Below the pieces are notes generated by a model. That model was not told the DNA's origin and searched no databases. It was given only the letters and a program-made list of their open reading frames with translations. From assembly GCF_001887595.1 (NCBI RefSeq), contig NZ_CP017480.1, positions 2,880,001 to 2,944,000 of the forward strand: a DNA stretch of 64,000 nucleotides. Direction: 5' to 3'. A program made the translations under genes and the position numbers. This stretch comes from Luteibacter rhizovicinus DSM 16549. Its GTDB lineage: Bacteria; Pseudomonadota; Gammaproteobacteria; Xanthomonadales; Rhodanobacteraceae. Positions 1 through 8,303 of the stretch are shown here, piece after piece. Within the stretch, counting starts at the first letter, position 1. Every line of letters starts with the position of its first letter.

Positions 1-712
1 AGCGCGATCGCGGCAAGCGGCCACCCGTTGCCGCCGTCTGCCAACGGAAGACGAAGATTTCGAGCAAGAAGGCATACAGAGGCGTGAGAACCGCAGTCTC
101 CTTCGCGAGCAGGCCGAATGCCGTGCAGGCGACGAGGCTCATGGTCACGGTCAGGCGTCCGTCTCCGGAACGGAGCATCCGCTGTCGACCCACGGTGTAC
201 CCGTACAGCCCGAGAAGTACGAACAGGTTGGCGAGGCTTTCCATTCGTTGCACGACGTACAGGACGGCGGTCAGATTGATGGGCAAAACCATCCAGGCCA
301 CGCTCACGAGTATCGCCGTGCGGCTTTCATGCAAATCCGGTTGCAGCGGATTGCGTGCCAGTAACCTGCGTGTGAGTAGAAAGACAAATACGCCGTTCAA
401 GAGATGGATCACGATGTTGGTGATCTTCATCGGCACTGGATTCATGCCAGTGGCGAGGATGTTCAGCGCAAAACTCAGCGACGCAAGCGGCCGCTTGAAG
501 TCGCTGGACGGCGACGAAAGGGCCGCCGAGATCAAGCTGGGTACCGAGGCGTGGGCAACGCGAAGATCGGTGTTATCGACGATGTTGGGAAAGTCGTCGA
601 AGGTGAACGCGCCCGGAAGGCCCAAGACATAAATCATCGCTGTCGCAATGACGGCTAGTGCCATCCAGGCGGCTGGAAGTGCGCCGATCTGACGGAGCGT
701 GGGCAAGCGCAT
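1..712 (-). CDS. Partial TMTC/PMT-like membrane glycosyltransferase (3' end outside window)
   Basis: Multi-pass membrane protein whose reading frame is open from the ATG at 712 to the window edge, so only about 237 N-terminal residues are visible. A first membrane segment (about residues 13-32) is followed by F-D-D-F at residues 38-41, the acidic first-loop motif of PMT/TMTC-type GT-C enzymes that use lipid-linked sugars. Further hydrophobic segments follow (FVFLLTRRLL, LPINLTAVLYVVQR). The gene starts 28 nt after the stop of the similar gene at 741-2708, with GGGAAG upstream of the ATG. Both proteins put FDD at the same residue and share VLYVVQR, so they look like tandem paralogues. Position behind pilin genes suggests pilin or surface glycosylation; that is inference. 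Confidence 0.75.
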   Translation of the reverse strand, partial: MRLPTLRQIGALPAAWMALAVIATAMIYVLGLPGAFTFDDFPNIVDNTDLRVAHASVPSLISAALSSPSSDFKRPLASLSFALNILATGMNPVPMKITNIVIHLLNGVFVFLLTRRLLARNPLQPDLHESRTAILVSVAWMVLPINLTAVLYVVQRMESLANLFVLLGLYGYTVGRQRMLRSGDGRLTVTMSLVACTAFGLLAKETAVLTPLYAFLLEIFVFRWQTAATGGRLPRSR

Positions 713-740
713 CAGTGAATGCTTCCCGGAAACGGTACGG

Positions 741-2708
741 TCATTGGGAAGACTCCTTTGAAGCGTTCGAAAGCGCAGAGCGCAGGTGCACCAACTCATT
801 GTTCCAATAGTCCTGATGACTCAGTACCTGGTCGTGTACCCACGCCATGCCCGTCGACGGGCTACGCATAGCGGGTGGGGTGAGTTGCGCGTACACGTCC
901 AGGTGGCCGATTGCCAGGTCAGGTGCATTGGCTCGCCCGAGGGAGGCCGCTTGTTCGAGAGCCACATTAGCGGCGGGCAGGAGACGCAGGGCGGTGTCGA
1001 AATGCGCACGGGCAGCCGTTGTGTCGCCACGCGCAAGCGCCAGCTCACCGCGGAGATGCTCGATGTCCTGCATCCGTCCCGGAAGAGCTACCACGTGTGG
1101 ATTCGTGGCAGCTCGGTCCAGCATCCTCTCGAGCGTGGCGGCGTCCAGCCCGTGGCAGGTCCCGCTGCGAGCGACTGCAATCGCCGGAGAGAACCAATTG
1201 AGCACGAGCTTTCCAGGGTCGCGCGGCGCGATCTGCAGGGATGTCCCGGCGAATGCAATGTCAGCGGCGTCTACGTCGCCGAGCTGGCAGCGCAGGTCAA
1301 GGATCGCCAACGCGACCTGCGGTTCGGCGGCGAATTCGGAGCGGTGAAGAGCCAGGCGTTGAAGTCCTCGACGCGGATGCCCGGCTTCGCCTTCCATCTG
1401 TGCGGCATAGGTTTGTGCACGCGCGGATCCCGGGGCGTCTTCGGCCCACATGGAAGCTTGCGCCACAGGATTGCCCCAAAGCTTCGTGACTCCGAGTGTG
1501 ATCGTGCCCACGCCGACGGAGAGAAGGACGCCGATCGCAATGGCCCCGAGACGATAACGCAACCTGCTGAGCGCAAGTCCAAGAGGCCAGAATAACAATA
1601 GTGCTGGCAGGTAATTGCGGTGCTCGAAATAGAGTTCCAGGGGGATCGACGTGGATTCCACCAGATGCGCCGCAAGGTAGAACAGCACTGCCATGGCGAG
1701 TGCCGGATAGCGCTTGCGGTAGCGCCAGCCCAGGAAGATCACGATGCCGAGGGCCGCTATCGCCGGCAGGGTCCATAAGGGATCGAATAGCGAATTCGCA
1801 GCGGGGTATTGATCGTGAAACACGCTCCCGGCAATCCGAACGACCAGGGCAAGCTGTCCCACGTAGGTCCAGATGATGGTCGGTTCCGTCAGGAGGCGCT
1901 GTCCGACGGACCAGCCGCGGTACGAGGGCGAGGCATTGTCGATGCCCCTGCCGGCAAACCACAGAAGGCCCAAAACGACGGCAACAATCCAGGGCACGCA
2001 GGTGGACAGCAGCCAGCGCCGATAGCTCCGTGCGTTGCCTGCGAGCGGTGGAAGGCAAGCCTCGATGATCAGTACCAGCAGTGGAAGCAGGACGCCGTTG
2101 GCTTTTGAAAGAAAGGCGAGAACGGTGAACATGCTTATTCCGCCGACGACCCAGGCGCGTCCTCCGTCAGCCTGCGCATAACGGTGGCGCCCACTGAGCC
2201 ACGCATGGATGCCGAGCAAGGTGAACGTTGCCGGCAGCATCGCTTCACGTTGAACGATGTACAGAACGGTCGAGGCAAAGAGCGGATGAAGCATCCACAC
2301 GGTGCCACCGAACCAGGCGCTCATCGCCCGATCGCGGCGTGGCAGCTGGAGGACGCCGCCCAGGCGCCATAACAGGCCACTCAAAAGCGACCCGTTAATG
2401 AGATGGATCAGGAGGTTAGTGCGTTTGAACGGTGCGGGCGACGCGGGCCAATGGTGGGCGTCGAGCAAGAACGACAGCAGCGCAAGGGGGCGGCCAGTCG
2501 GGTCGGCGGTGCCCGACGTGATGTAGCGAAGGAAGGCCGGCCAGTGGTCGACCGGCCCCTGTGCGCCAAGCGCGGGCAGGTTAGCCCAGTCGTCGAAGAG
2601 GAAGTCGCCCTGAAGACCCTGCGAGTAGATCAGTAGTGTGGCGATCAGGGATGCCAGGATCCCGGCAAACAGGAGGGCAAGGGAGCGGTCGATACGCACG
2701 TGTTCCAT
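741..2708 (-). CDS. TMTC-like membrane protein with TPR-like C-terminus, candidate pilin glycosyltransferase
   Basis: 655-residue protein with an N-terminal membrane helix (about residues 9-29), F-D-D-W at 38-41, roughly ten further hydrophobic segments to about residue 410, and a soluble helical tail rich in Ala/Leu/Arg with TPR-like pattern (for example GELALARGDTTAARAHFDTA). This architecture matches TMTC/PMT-type GT-C glycosyltransferases: catalytic membrane domain plus TPR substrate-binding tail. It lies 53 nt downstream of the type IV pilin gene at 2761-3207. The intrinsic terminator of that pilin ends in a T run only two bases before this ATG, so expression would depend on readthrough. 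No Shine-Dalgarno sequence is visible outside the hairpin. Function as a pilin glycosyltransferase is inferred from neighbours; no member of this exact subfamily is recognised. Confidence 0.8.
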   Translation of the reverse strand: MEHVRIDRSLALLFAGILASLIATLLIYSQGLQGDFLFDDWANLPALGAQGPVDHWPAFLRYITSGTADPTGRPLALLSFLLDAHHWPASPAPFKRTNLLIHLINGSLLSGLLWRLGGVLQLPRRDRAMSAWFGGTVWMLHPLFASTVLYIVQREAMLPATFTLLGIHAWLSGRHRYAQADGGRAWVVGGISMFTVLAFLSKANGVLLPLLVLIIEACLPPLAGNARSYRRWLLSTCVPWIVAVVLGLLWFAGRGIDNASPSYRGWSVGQRLLTEPTIIWTYVGQLALVVRIAGSVFHDQYPAANSLFDPLWTLPAIAALGIVIFLGWRYRKRYPALAMAVLFYLAAHLVESTSIPLELYFEHRNYLPALLLFWPLGLALSRLRYRLGAIAIGVLLSVGVGTITLGVTKLWGNPVAQASMWAEDAPGSARAQTYAAQMEGEAGHPRRGLQRLALHRSEFAAEPQVALAILDLRCQLGDVDAADIAFAGTSLQIAPRDPGKLVLNWFSPAIAVARSGTCHGLDAATLERMLDRAATNPHVVALPGRMQDIEHLRGELALARGDTTAARAHFDTALRLLPAANVALEQAASLGRANAPDLAIGHLDVYAQLTPPAMRSPSTGMAWVHDQVLSHQDYWNNELVHLRSALSNASKESSQ

Positions 2709-2710
2709 CC

Positions 2711-2740
2711 AAAAAAAAAGGGGCCGTGAGACGGCCCCTT
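2711..2740 (-). terminator. Intrinsic terminator after pilin gene, abutting next start codon
   Basis: Read on the minus strand, a perfect stem AAGGGGCCGT / ACGGCCCCTT with a 3-nt CTC loop is followed by a run of T. It begins about 20 nt after the pilin stop codon. The T run ends two bases before the ATG of the membrane protein gene at 2708, so it can limit readthrough from the highly expressed pilin gene. Confidence 0.9.
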
Positions 2741-2760
2741 CTCGTGAAGCATGAAGCGTA

Positions 2761-3207
2761 TCAGCTACGGCAGGAGGTCGGCAGGTAAGCGTCCGGCACG
2801 TCCGTACCAGCGCTCGTCTTGCAGCTCCAGCTGATCGAGCCGCCGTTGTCCGTTGCCGACAGGACGAGCTTCTTGCCAGAGATCTTGCTGTTGACTTCGG
2901 CGCCGCCGAACGTGGCCGTGATCTTGCCCTTGTCCGTGCTGGCGTCGACCTGGGTCACGTACTTGCCGGTGACAGAGGTAACCGCCGGCAGGCCAGCGGA
3001 GGTCTGCGTGCTCGGCCAGCGGCCCGTGTTGTTGTAGAACTCGGAAACGGCGGTCTTGTTACCGTCAGCGAGGTTCATGCCTTCCGACACCTGGGTGCGG
3101 ATGAGGTAGTTCTGGTACTGCGGGATGGCGATGGCAGCCAGGATCGCGATGATGGCGACCACGATCATCAGTTCGATGAGCGTGAAGCCCTTCTGGACGT
3201 TCTTCAT
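2761..3207 (-). CDS. pilA: Type IVa major pilin (PilA-like)
   Basis: 148-residue prepilin. A 6-residue leader plus Gly7 precedes the PilD cleavage site G|FTLIELMIVVAIIAIL, with Glu5 of the mature protein conserved and the usual hydrophobic alpha1-N helix. Two Cys near the C-terminus (C129 and C146) can form the D-region disulfide loop. The chain ends in Ser (C-R-S), as in Pseudomonas pilins modified at a C-terminal Ser. The start has GAGGAAA upstream. A GG-N10-GC promoter lies about 135 nt upstream and an intrinsic terminator follows. It is flanked by a second pilin gene and by candidate glycosyltransferases, and is likely the main pilus subunit for twitching, adhesion and DNA uptake. Confidence 0.93.
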   Translation of the reverse strand: MKNVQKGFTLIELMIVVAIIAILAAIAIPQYQNYLIRTQVSEGMNLADGNKTAVSEFYNNTGRWPSTQTSAGLPAVTSVTGKYVTQVDASTDKGKITATFGGAEVNSKISGKKLVLSATDNGGSISWSCKTSAGTDVPDAYLPTSCRS

Positions 3208-3507
3208 GGAGTTTCCTCGTTACAGTTGACTAACCGAAATTAAGTGACGCCCCCTGAGCCCTAGCCCCCTCCTCCCTAAGGGCGGAGGACGCTCCCTCAC
3301 TTGCTTTGGTCAGGAACGACCAGGAAGCTCGCCGCAAAGCCTGCATTGAACATGCCACGACTCCCGCGACCGGCGTATTTCCTCATATTGCCGGTGCCGG
3401 GATTGTGCATCGGGTCACGCTTGCGGATCAACAGGAAAATTTCGCGGATTCAGTGAATTGCGGCACATTTGATAGTGACGCATAAGGTCAGGATGTGACG
3501 TGATGCG
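3208..3507. other. 300-nt intergenic region between two pilin genes
   Basis: Contains the sigma-54 type promoter and structured leader of the downstream pilin gene. No coding region was recognised, and no clear intrinsic terminator follows the pilin gene that ends at 3508. Confidence 0.6.
3342..3357 (-). promoter_or_regulatory. Sigma-54 (RpoN) -24/-12 promoter of the pilin gene
   Basis: On the minus strand the sequence TGGCATGTTCAATGCA matches the sigma-54 consensus TGGCACG-N4-TTGCW, with GG and GC exactly 10 nt apart. Transcription would start near 3331, giving a leader of about 120 nt before the ATG at 3207. pilA genes of pseudomonads and xanthomonads are known to be RpoN/PilR dependent. 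The leader contains two hairpins: TGGTC/GACCA at 3307-3322 and CCTCC/GGAGG around 3272-3290. Confidence 0.75.
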
Positions 3508-3954
3508 TCAGTTCGTGCGGCAGGTCGTGGGCAAGTATCGGTTGTCCAGCGTGGACTTGCAGACCCAGCCGATGCTCCCTGTGTTGTCGATCGGAGAGAG
3601 GGTGATCGTGCTTACCTGCAAGACCGCGTTTGCATCCGGCTTTTCGTAGGCAATAAGGATGGCACCCGTCGTCTGTAGGTCGATGGAGGACACGTACTTG
3701 CCGCTGATCGACGTGCCGACGGGCAGGCCAGCCGACTCATTGGTCGACGGAAACCGACCCGTGTTATGGCGGTACTCCCACACGGCGGATTTGGCGCCAG
3801 CAGCTGTGAGCAGTCCCTCGGACGCCTGCGCGCGGACAAGGTAGTCCTTGTAAGCGGGTATCGCGATCGCGGCCAGGATTGCGATGATGGCGACGACGAT
3901 CATCAATTCAATTAGCGTAAAGCCGGTGGCTCGTCGCTTCATAGGCATGAACAT
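3508..3954 (-). CDS. Second type IVa pilin
   Basis: Prepilin with the cleavage site ATG|FTLIELMIVVAIIAIL, mature Glu5 present, and a C-terminal Cys pair (C132 and C145, counting from the chosen start). The frame stays open further upstream to 4059, but prepilin leaders are short. I chose ATG 3954 because AGGGG lies 9 nt before it, giving an 11-residue leader. ATG 3942 (leader MKRRATG) is the alternative. The N-terminal helix is nearly identical to the neighbouring pilin, but the globular part and the C-terminus (C-R-T-N rather than C-R-S) differ, so this is a diverged paralogue. I could not identify its promoter. Confidence 0.88.
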   Translation of the reverse strand: MFMPMKRRATGFTLIELMIVVAIIAILAAIAIPAYKDYLVRAQASEGLLTAAGAKSAVWEYRHNTGRFPSTNESAGLPVGTSISGKYVSSIDLQTTGAILIAYEKPDANAVLQVSTITLSPIDNTGSIGWVCKSTLDNRYLPTTCRTN

Positions 3955-4210
3955 GTGGTGGGGCCCCTGTGAGTCAGCGGGAGCGTCAGCACACTTCGTA
4001 CCAAGGTCGCGGCCCGGTACAGATTTGTCGATATTTTGTGACGTCCATCGCGATTGCACGCTATTTGGAGTCAGGGGCTGCTGAGCCGAGGACCCTTCGG
4101 CGAGGGTGGAAGCGCAGGCGGCGGAGGGTTGCGGTCCCGGCGGCTGCCATGGGGCGGGACGAATCGTTGTGAGTTTCGCTTTTATCGCATTGGGTTTCCT
4201 TCGCGCGAGA

Positions 4211-5563
4211 TCACGATGGATCCTGTGTCCCGACGACCCGCTTACGGAGGTAGGTCACGATGAAAGACACGGCCACGCAAGCCAGGACAATCTCCGCGGC
4301 CCGGTAGGGGGTCGAGTAGCGGGGGTCCGACTGGAGCACGCCATAGACCACGGTGACCCATGCGGCGGTGACGGCGAACGTGATCAGGGCGGCTGGCGGA
4401 TCACGGCGTAATGCAACGACGATCAGGCCTGCCAGTGCCAGTAGTGCGAGCACACCATTGAAGATAAACGTCACAGCCTCGATCGCCTTGAATATCGGGT
4501 TGGTAACGAAAGGAGAGTTGTGCGTTGGGTACATGTAGATATCACCTGCACCAAGCCCAATCTCCCATCCCCACAACAACGCCGGCTTGCTGAGATACCA
4601 CGCCAGGTAAGTGCCTGGCGCGTGACCCATGCGTGCCGCCATGGCCTTCAGGCCCTCGACGCGATCGATATGCAACGTGGCCATCTCGAGATTCATCGCA
4701 TCGATGGTCTGAACGCCGACAGGGTCCTCGACGGACGCAAGTTGGGCTGCGGCGTGATACGTCGGCCAGGATCCCTGGACAAGGTTCATCTCGACGCGTA
4801 TCGCAGGCGAAAGGGGTGCCGTCAAGTGGCTGTTCCGAATGCCCCATGCAAGCAACGGCAAGGTCGACACGGCAACCAGCACCAGTAGCAGGCGAGGAGG
4901 TAGCGAGCGTTTCGATGCAAAGGTACACGCAAGCACGACGGCCAATGGTCCGAGGACTGCGTTGGAAAGCGCGGCGAGTGCCATGCTCACGCCAGCGACG
5001 AGAACGTAACCCATGGAGCGCCTCACTGCTGCCTCACGCAGGGCAAGCGCTGAGATCGCACAAAGGGGGGCGGTGAGATTCTCTGAAAGTACGTAAGCCG
5101 GGATGCTGACCAGATGAGGCCACACGGCCATGGCAAGAGCAGCTACTACGAGTAGCCAGGTCGGCAGCGCATCGCGAATGGCAAGAATGACGCATGTGAC
5201 GGTAACCGCGCCGAGAACCGTCTGGCTGAGAATGACCAGGGTGTACCAGTGATCGTAGTTGTCCGTGATCGCCATCCCCAGGGCGAGAAAGACGGGATAC
5301 GCCGGGTCACGAAAGCCGTCGGAGATCGGGTTGGCCGAGCCAGGAGCGGCGGACGAGAACAGGCCATGGTGGAAGAGGTTCCACGCGTACCTGTAGTACT
5401 GCCCCGCATCGCCCCAATTCGAGTCACGAAAAAGCGGCTGAAGCACCTGGGCGTGGGTGACGAAGTACCAGCGCAGGAACATGGCGAGCAGCCCGCCAAG
5501 CATTGCCACGGCGATCGCGGTCCGCCCCGTCGCCGGTCGGCCGTTACCTAATGAAAAGCGCAT
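4211..5563 (-). CDS. GT-C fold membrane glycosyltransferase-like protein
   Basis: 450-residue integral membrane protein with about ten to eleven hydrophobic segments. The first large periplasmic loop carries D-S-N-W-G-D-A-G-Q-Y (residues 47-56), an acidic motif typical of GT-C enzymes of the PMT/ArnT (GT39/GT83) superfamily, and there is no TPR tail. ATG 5563 is preceded by AGGGG at 5 nt. It is the first gene of the minus-strand run leading into the two pilin genes, so it is a candidate pilus or surface-glycan glycosyltransferase. Substrate and acceptor cannot be read from the sequence. Confidence 0.75.
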   Translation of the reverse strand: MRFSLGNGRPATGRTAIAVAMLGGLLAMFLRWYFVTHAQVLQPLFRDSNWGDAGQYYRYAWNLFHHGLFSSAAPGSANPISDGFRDPAYPVFLALGMAITDNYDHWYTLVILSQTVLGAVTVTCVILAIRDALPTWLLVVAALAMAVWPHLVSIPAYVLSENLTAPLCAISALALREAAVRRSMGYVLVAGVSMALAALSNAVLGPLAVVLACTFASKRSLPPRLLLVLVAVSTLPLLAWGIRNSHLTAPLSPAIRVEMNLVQGSWPTYHAAAQLASVEDPVGVQTIDAMNLEMATLHIDRVEGLKAMAARMGHAPGTYLAWYLSKPALLWGWEIGLGAGDIYMYPTHNSPFVTNPIFKAIEAVTFIFNGVLALLALAGLIVVALRRDPPAALITFAVTAAWVTVVYGVLQSDPRYSTPYRAAEIVLACVAVSFIVTYLRKRVVGTQDPS

Positions 5564-5708
5564 GAGATCCCCTGCCGCCCTCGTTCACGGGGTGGCCATA
5601 AGCGGGCGAGGATACGCGAACCTGTCATGAGCAGCGACCACTCGCTGCTTGCAAGCGCAGTCTCTCCCCCGTACCGTCCTCCTCGAGCACAACCCCAAGG
5701 GAGCCCCC

Positions 5709-7796
5709 ATGAAACCACTTCTCGTCGCGCTGGCCCTCGCGCTGGCGTCCGGCCCTGTCCTGGCCGCCGACGCCGACAGCGCCGCCCCGCATCCTTTCTC
5801 GATCCGTGACCTGGTCATGATGGATCGCGTCGGGGATCCGCAGCTGTCGCCGGATGGGCGCTACGCACTCTTTACGGTGCGCGCCACCGACTACGCCGCC
5901 AACAAGGGCAACACCTCGATCTATGTGTTGGACCTCAATAAGCCGCCGCAGCCGGTCAAGGTGGTGGAGAAGGGTTCGTCGCCGCGCTGGTCCCCGGACG
6001 GTAAGTCCATCTTCTATAGCGCGCCGAAGGACGGCGTTGCCCAGGTCTGGCATCGTGCGTTCGACGCCGATAATGGCAAGGGCCTGGCCCTGACGGTCCG
6101 GACCGGCGACGCCGTGACCTCGGCGCCCCTCGATGTCGGCTCGTTCAAGCTCTCGCCGGACGGCTCGAAGCTGCTGCTCAGCTACGAGGTCTTCACCGAT
6201 TGCGCCGACCTGGCCTGCACCAAGGAGCGCCTGGACGGCCGTGAGAAGGACAAGTCCACCGGCACCGTCTACGACAAGCTCTTCGTCCGCCACTGGGACA
6301 CCTGGGCTGATGGCCGTCGCAACCAGCTCTACATCGCCGATGCCAACGACGCTTCGCAGCCGGTGTTGCTGAGCAAGGGCATCGATGGCGACGTGCCGAG
6401 CAAGCCCTTCGGTGGAGAAGATGAGTTCACCTTCTCGCCGGATGGCAAGACCGTGTATTTCGATGCACGCATTGCCGGCAAGACCGAGCCCTGGTCGACC
6501 AACTTCGATGTCTATAGTGTGCCTGCCGACGGCTCGGCCGCTCCGACGAATCTCACGGCCGACAACCTGGCCTGGGACGCGAACCCGGTCGTGTCGCCGG
6601 ACGGCAAAACCCTCTTCTATACGGCCATGAAGGATCCCGGTTCGGAAGCCGATCGTTTCGGTATCTGGGCTCTGGACATTGCCTCGGGCTCGAAGCACGA
6701 AGTCGATCCCTCGTGGGACCGCTCCGCCGGGACGCTCACGGTGTCGGCTGATGGCAAGACCCTTTACACCACCACCGACGACAACGGCCAGCATCCGCTG
6801 TTTGCGATCGACGTGGCGACGGGCAAGGCCACTACGCTGGTCACCGACGGTTCGGTCAGCGGCTTCTCGATCAGCGGCAACAAGCTGCTGCTCACCCGAG
6901 ACGACCTGAAGCGTCCGGCCGATCTGTACACGGCCGACGTCAAGGGCAAGGGCCTCAAGCAGGTCTCGCACTTCAACGCCAAGCGCATCAAGAGCGCGCA
7001 GACGGGTGACTTCGAGTTCTACACCTTCAAGGGTGCGAACGGCGACACCGTGCAGGGCTACGTGGTCAAGCCGGTGGGCTTCAAGAAGGGCAAGACCTAT
7101 CCGGTCGCCTTCGTCATCCACGGCGGTCCGCAGGGTGCGATGACCAATAGCTGGAGCTATCGCTGGAACGCCCAGACGTACGCGGGGCAGGGCTTCGCGG
7201 TGGTCACGGTGAATTTCCACGGCTCCACGGGTTACGGCCAGAAGTTTACGGATGCTATCTCGGGTGACTGGGGCGGCAAGCCGCTCGAAGACCTCAAGGC
7301 CGGCTGGAGCGCCGCGCTGTCGAAGTACAGCTTCCTCGACGGCGACCGCGCCTGCGCCCTCGGCGCGAGCTACGGCGGCTACATGGTCTATTGGATCGCC
7401 GGCGTGTGGAACCAGCCGTGGAAGTGCCTCGTCGACCACGACGGTGTCTTCGACGCGCGCGCCATGTACTACGACACCGAAGAGCTCTGGTTCGAAGAGA
7501 AGGAGAACGGCGGCACGCAGTACGATCACCCGGAAAACTACGAGCGCTTCAACCCGATCAATCACGTGAAGGACTGGCGTGTGCCGATGCTCGTCATCCA
7601 CAGCGGCAAGGACTTCCGCATTCCGGAGACCCAGGGCCTGGGCGCGTTCACCGCGCTGCAGCGTCGTGGCATTCCGAGCAAGCTGCTGCATTTCCCGGAT
7701 GAGAATCACTGGGTGCTCAAGCCGCAGAACAGTGTGCAGTGGCATGAAGAAGTGAATGCGTGGCTGAAGGAGTGGACGGCTCCTGCGGCCAAGTAA
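5709..7796 (+). CDS. Secreted S9-family prolyl-oligopeptidase-type peptidase
   Basis: 695-residue exported serine peptidase. The signal peptide ends near GPVLA|ADA (about residue 20). An N-terminal beta-propeller carries repeated (L)SPDG strands (LSPDGRYALF, WSPDGKSIFY, LSPDGSKLLL, FSPDGKTVYF). The C-terminal alpha/beta-hydrolase domain begins near the HGGPQG oxyanion motif and holds the catalytic triad Ser554 (G-A-S-Y-G-G), Asp635 (S-G-K-D) and His667 (E-N-H-W). This is the S9C/acylaminoacyl-peptidase-like group common in Xanthomonadales. The start at 5709 has AAGGGAG upstream; the frame extends further upstream but only this start gives a clean signal peptide. A strong terminator follows. 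Confidence 0.92.
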   Translation: MKPLLVALALALASGPVLAADADSAAPHPFSIRDLVMMDRVGDPQLSPDGRYALFTVRATDYAANKGNTSIYVLDLNKPPQPVKVVEKGSSPRWSPDGKSIFYSAPKDGVAQVWHRAFDADNGKGLALTVRTGDAVTSAPLDVGSFKLSPDGSKLLLSYEVFTDCADLACTKERLDGREKDKSTGTVYDKLFVRHWDTWADGRRNQLYIADANDASQPVLLSKGIDGDVPSKPFGGEDEFTFSPDGKTVYFDARIAGKTEPWSTNFDVYSVPADGSAAPTNLTADNLAWDANPVVSPDGKTLFYTAMKDPGSEADRFGIWALDIASGSKHEVDPSWDRSAGTLTVSADGKTLYTTTDDNGQHPLFAIDVATGKATTLVTDGSVSGFSISGNKLLLTRDDLKRPADLYTADVKGKGLKQVSHFNAKRIKSAQTGDFEFYTFKGANGDTVQGYVVKPVGFKKGKTYPVAFVIHGGPQGAMTNSWSYRWNAQTYAGQGFAVVTVNFHGSTGYGQKFTDAISGDWGGKPLEDLKAGWSAALSKYSFLDGDRACALGASYGGYMVYWIAGVWNQPWKCLVDHDGVFDARAMYYDTEELWFEEKENGGTQYDHPENYERFNPINHVKDWRVPMLVIHSGKDFRIPETQGLGAFTALQRRGIPSKLLHFPDENHWVLKPQNSVQWHEEVNAWLKEWTAPAAK

Positions 7797-7808
7797 ACTG
7801 ATAGGAAG

Positions 7809-7839
7809 GCGGCGCCCTGTTCGGGCGCCGCTTCTTTTT
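7809..7839 (+). terminator. Intrinsic terminator of the S9 peptidase gene
   Basis: GCGGCGCCC / GGGCGCCGC stem with a TGTTC loop, followed by TTCTTTTT, 12 nt after the stop codon. Confidence 0.92.
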
Positions 7840-7963
7840 GTCGAAGCGCTTGGCATACATGCCGGGGCCCACGGTCTGATGCGGCGTTCTTGAACGACTC
7901 CTTCCACCGCCATTGGGCGGGTATGACCACCGATGAGCTAGTACACGGTAGGATTGCGTTGTG

Positions 7964-8143
7964 ATGAATCTACGCATGATGTGGACGGCTGCAAAGTTTT
8001 CAGTGGTAACGTGCGGCATCTTTTTTGCCGCCGGTCTGATCGTCGGATGGCCGCGGCTGTTCGATGCAGCCTTCAGTCCATATATTCAGTTCGGGGCTTT
8101 CGCACTGGGTCTGGTCGCGGCCAAGTTCTGGAATATTCGTTAG
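7964..8143 (+). CDS. Small hypothetical membrane protein
   Basis: Short ORF of 59 codons from ATG 7964 (a GTG sits directly before it). The protein has two hydrophobic stretches, about residues 12-28 (FSVVTCGIFFAAGLIVG) and 41-54, separated by a short loop, consistent with a small two-helix inner-membrane protein. No strong Shine-Dalgarno sequence is visible. It opens the lower-GC accessory stretch after the S9 peptidase terminator. No family was recognised. Confidence 0.4.
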   Translation: MNLRMMWTAAKFSVVTCGIFFAAGLIVGWPRLFDAAFSPYIQFGAFALGLVAAKFWNIR

Positions 8144-8303
8144 GTCAGTCACTTTTGTGCTGGCCCGAACGGAGCGAAAGATCGCAGCGCAAAGGTCGAG
8201 ATCTGTTGTTTCGGTTGCGCATGGCTTCCCGAGAAGCCCGATAGCCGACCGCCAGCGCTTTAACGCAGTGCCGCAGTTTCTAGACATCATCCGGGGGCCC
8301 TGA

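Noticed and set aside
3955..4059. N-terminal extension of the second pilin to 4059
   Set aside because: It would give a 46-residue leader, far longer than type IVa prepilin leaders; no prepilin peptidase substrate of this form is expected.
5625..7913. 762-codon minus-strand ORF antisense to the S9 peptidase
   Set aside because: It is the GC-rich frame shadow of a gene with clear catalytic motifs. The translated product is compositionally biased (Arg/Val/Gly) and has no domain pattern.
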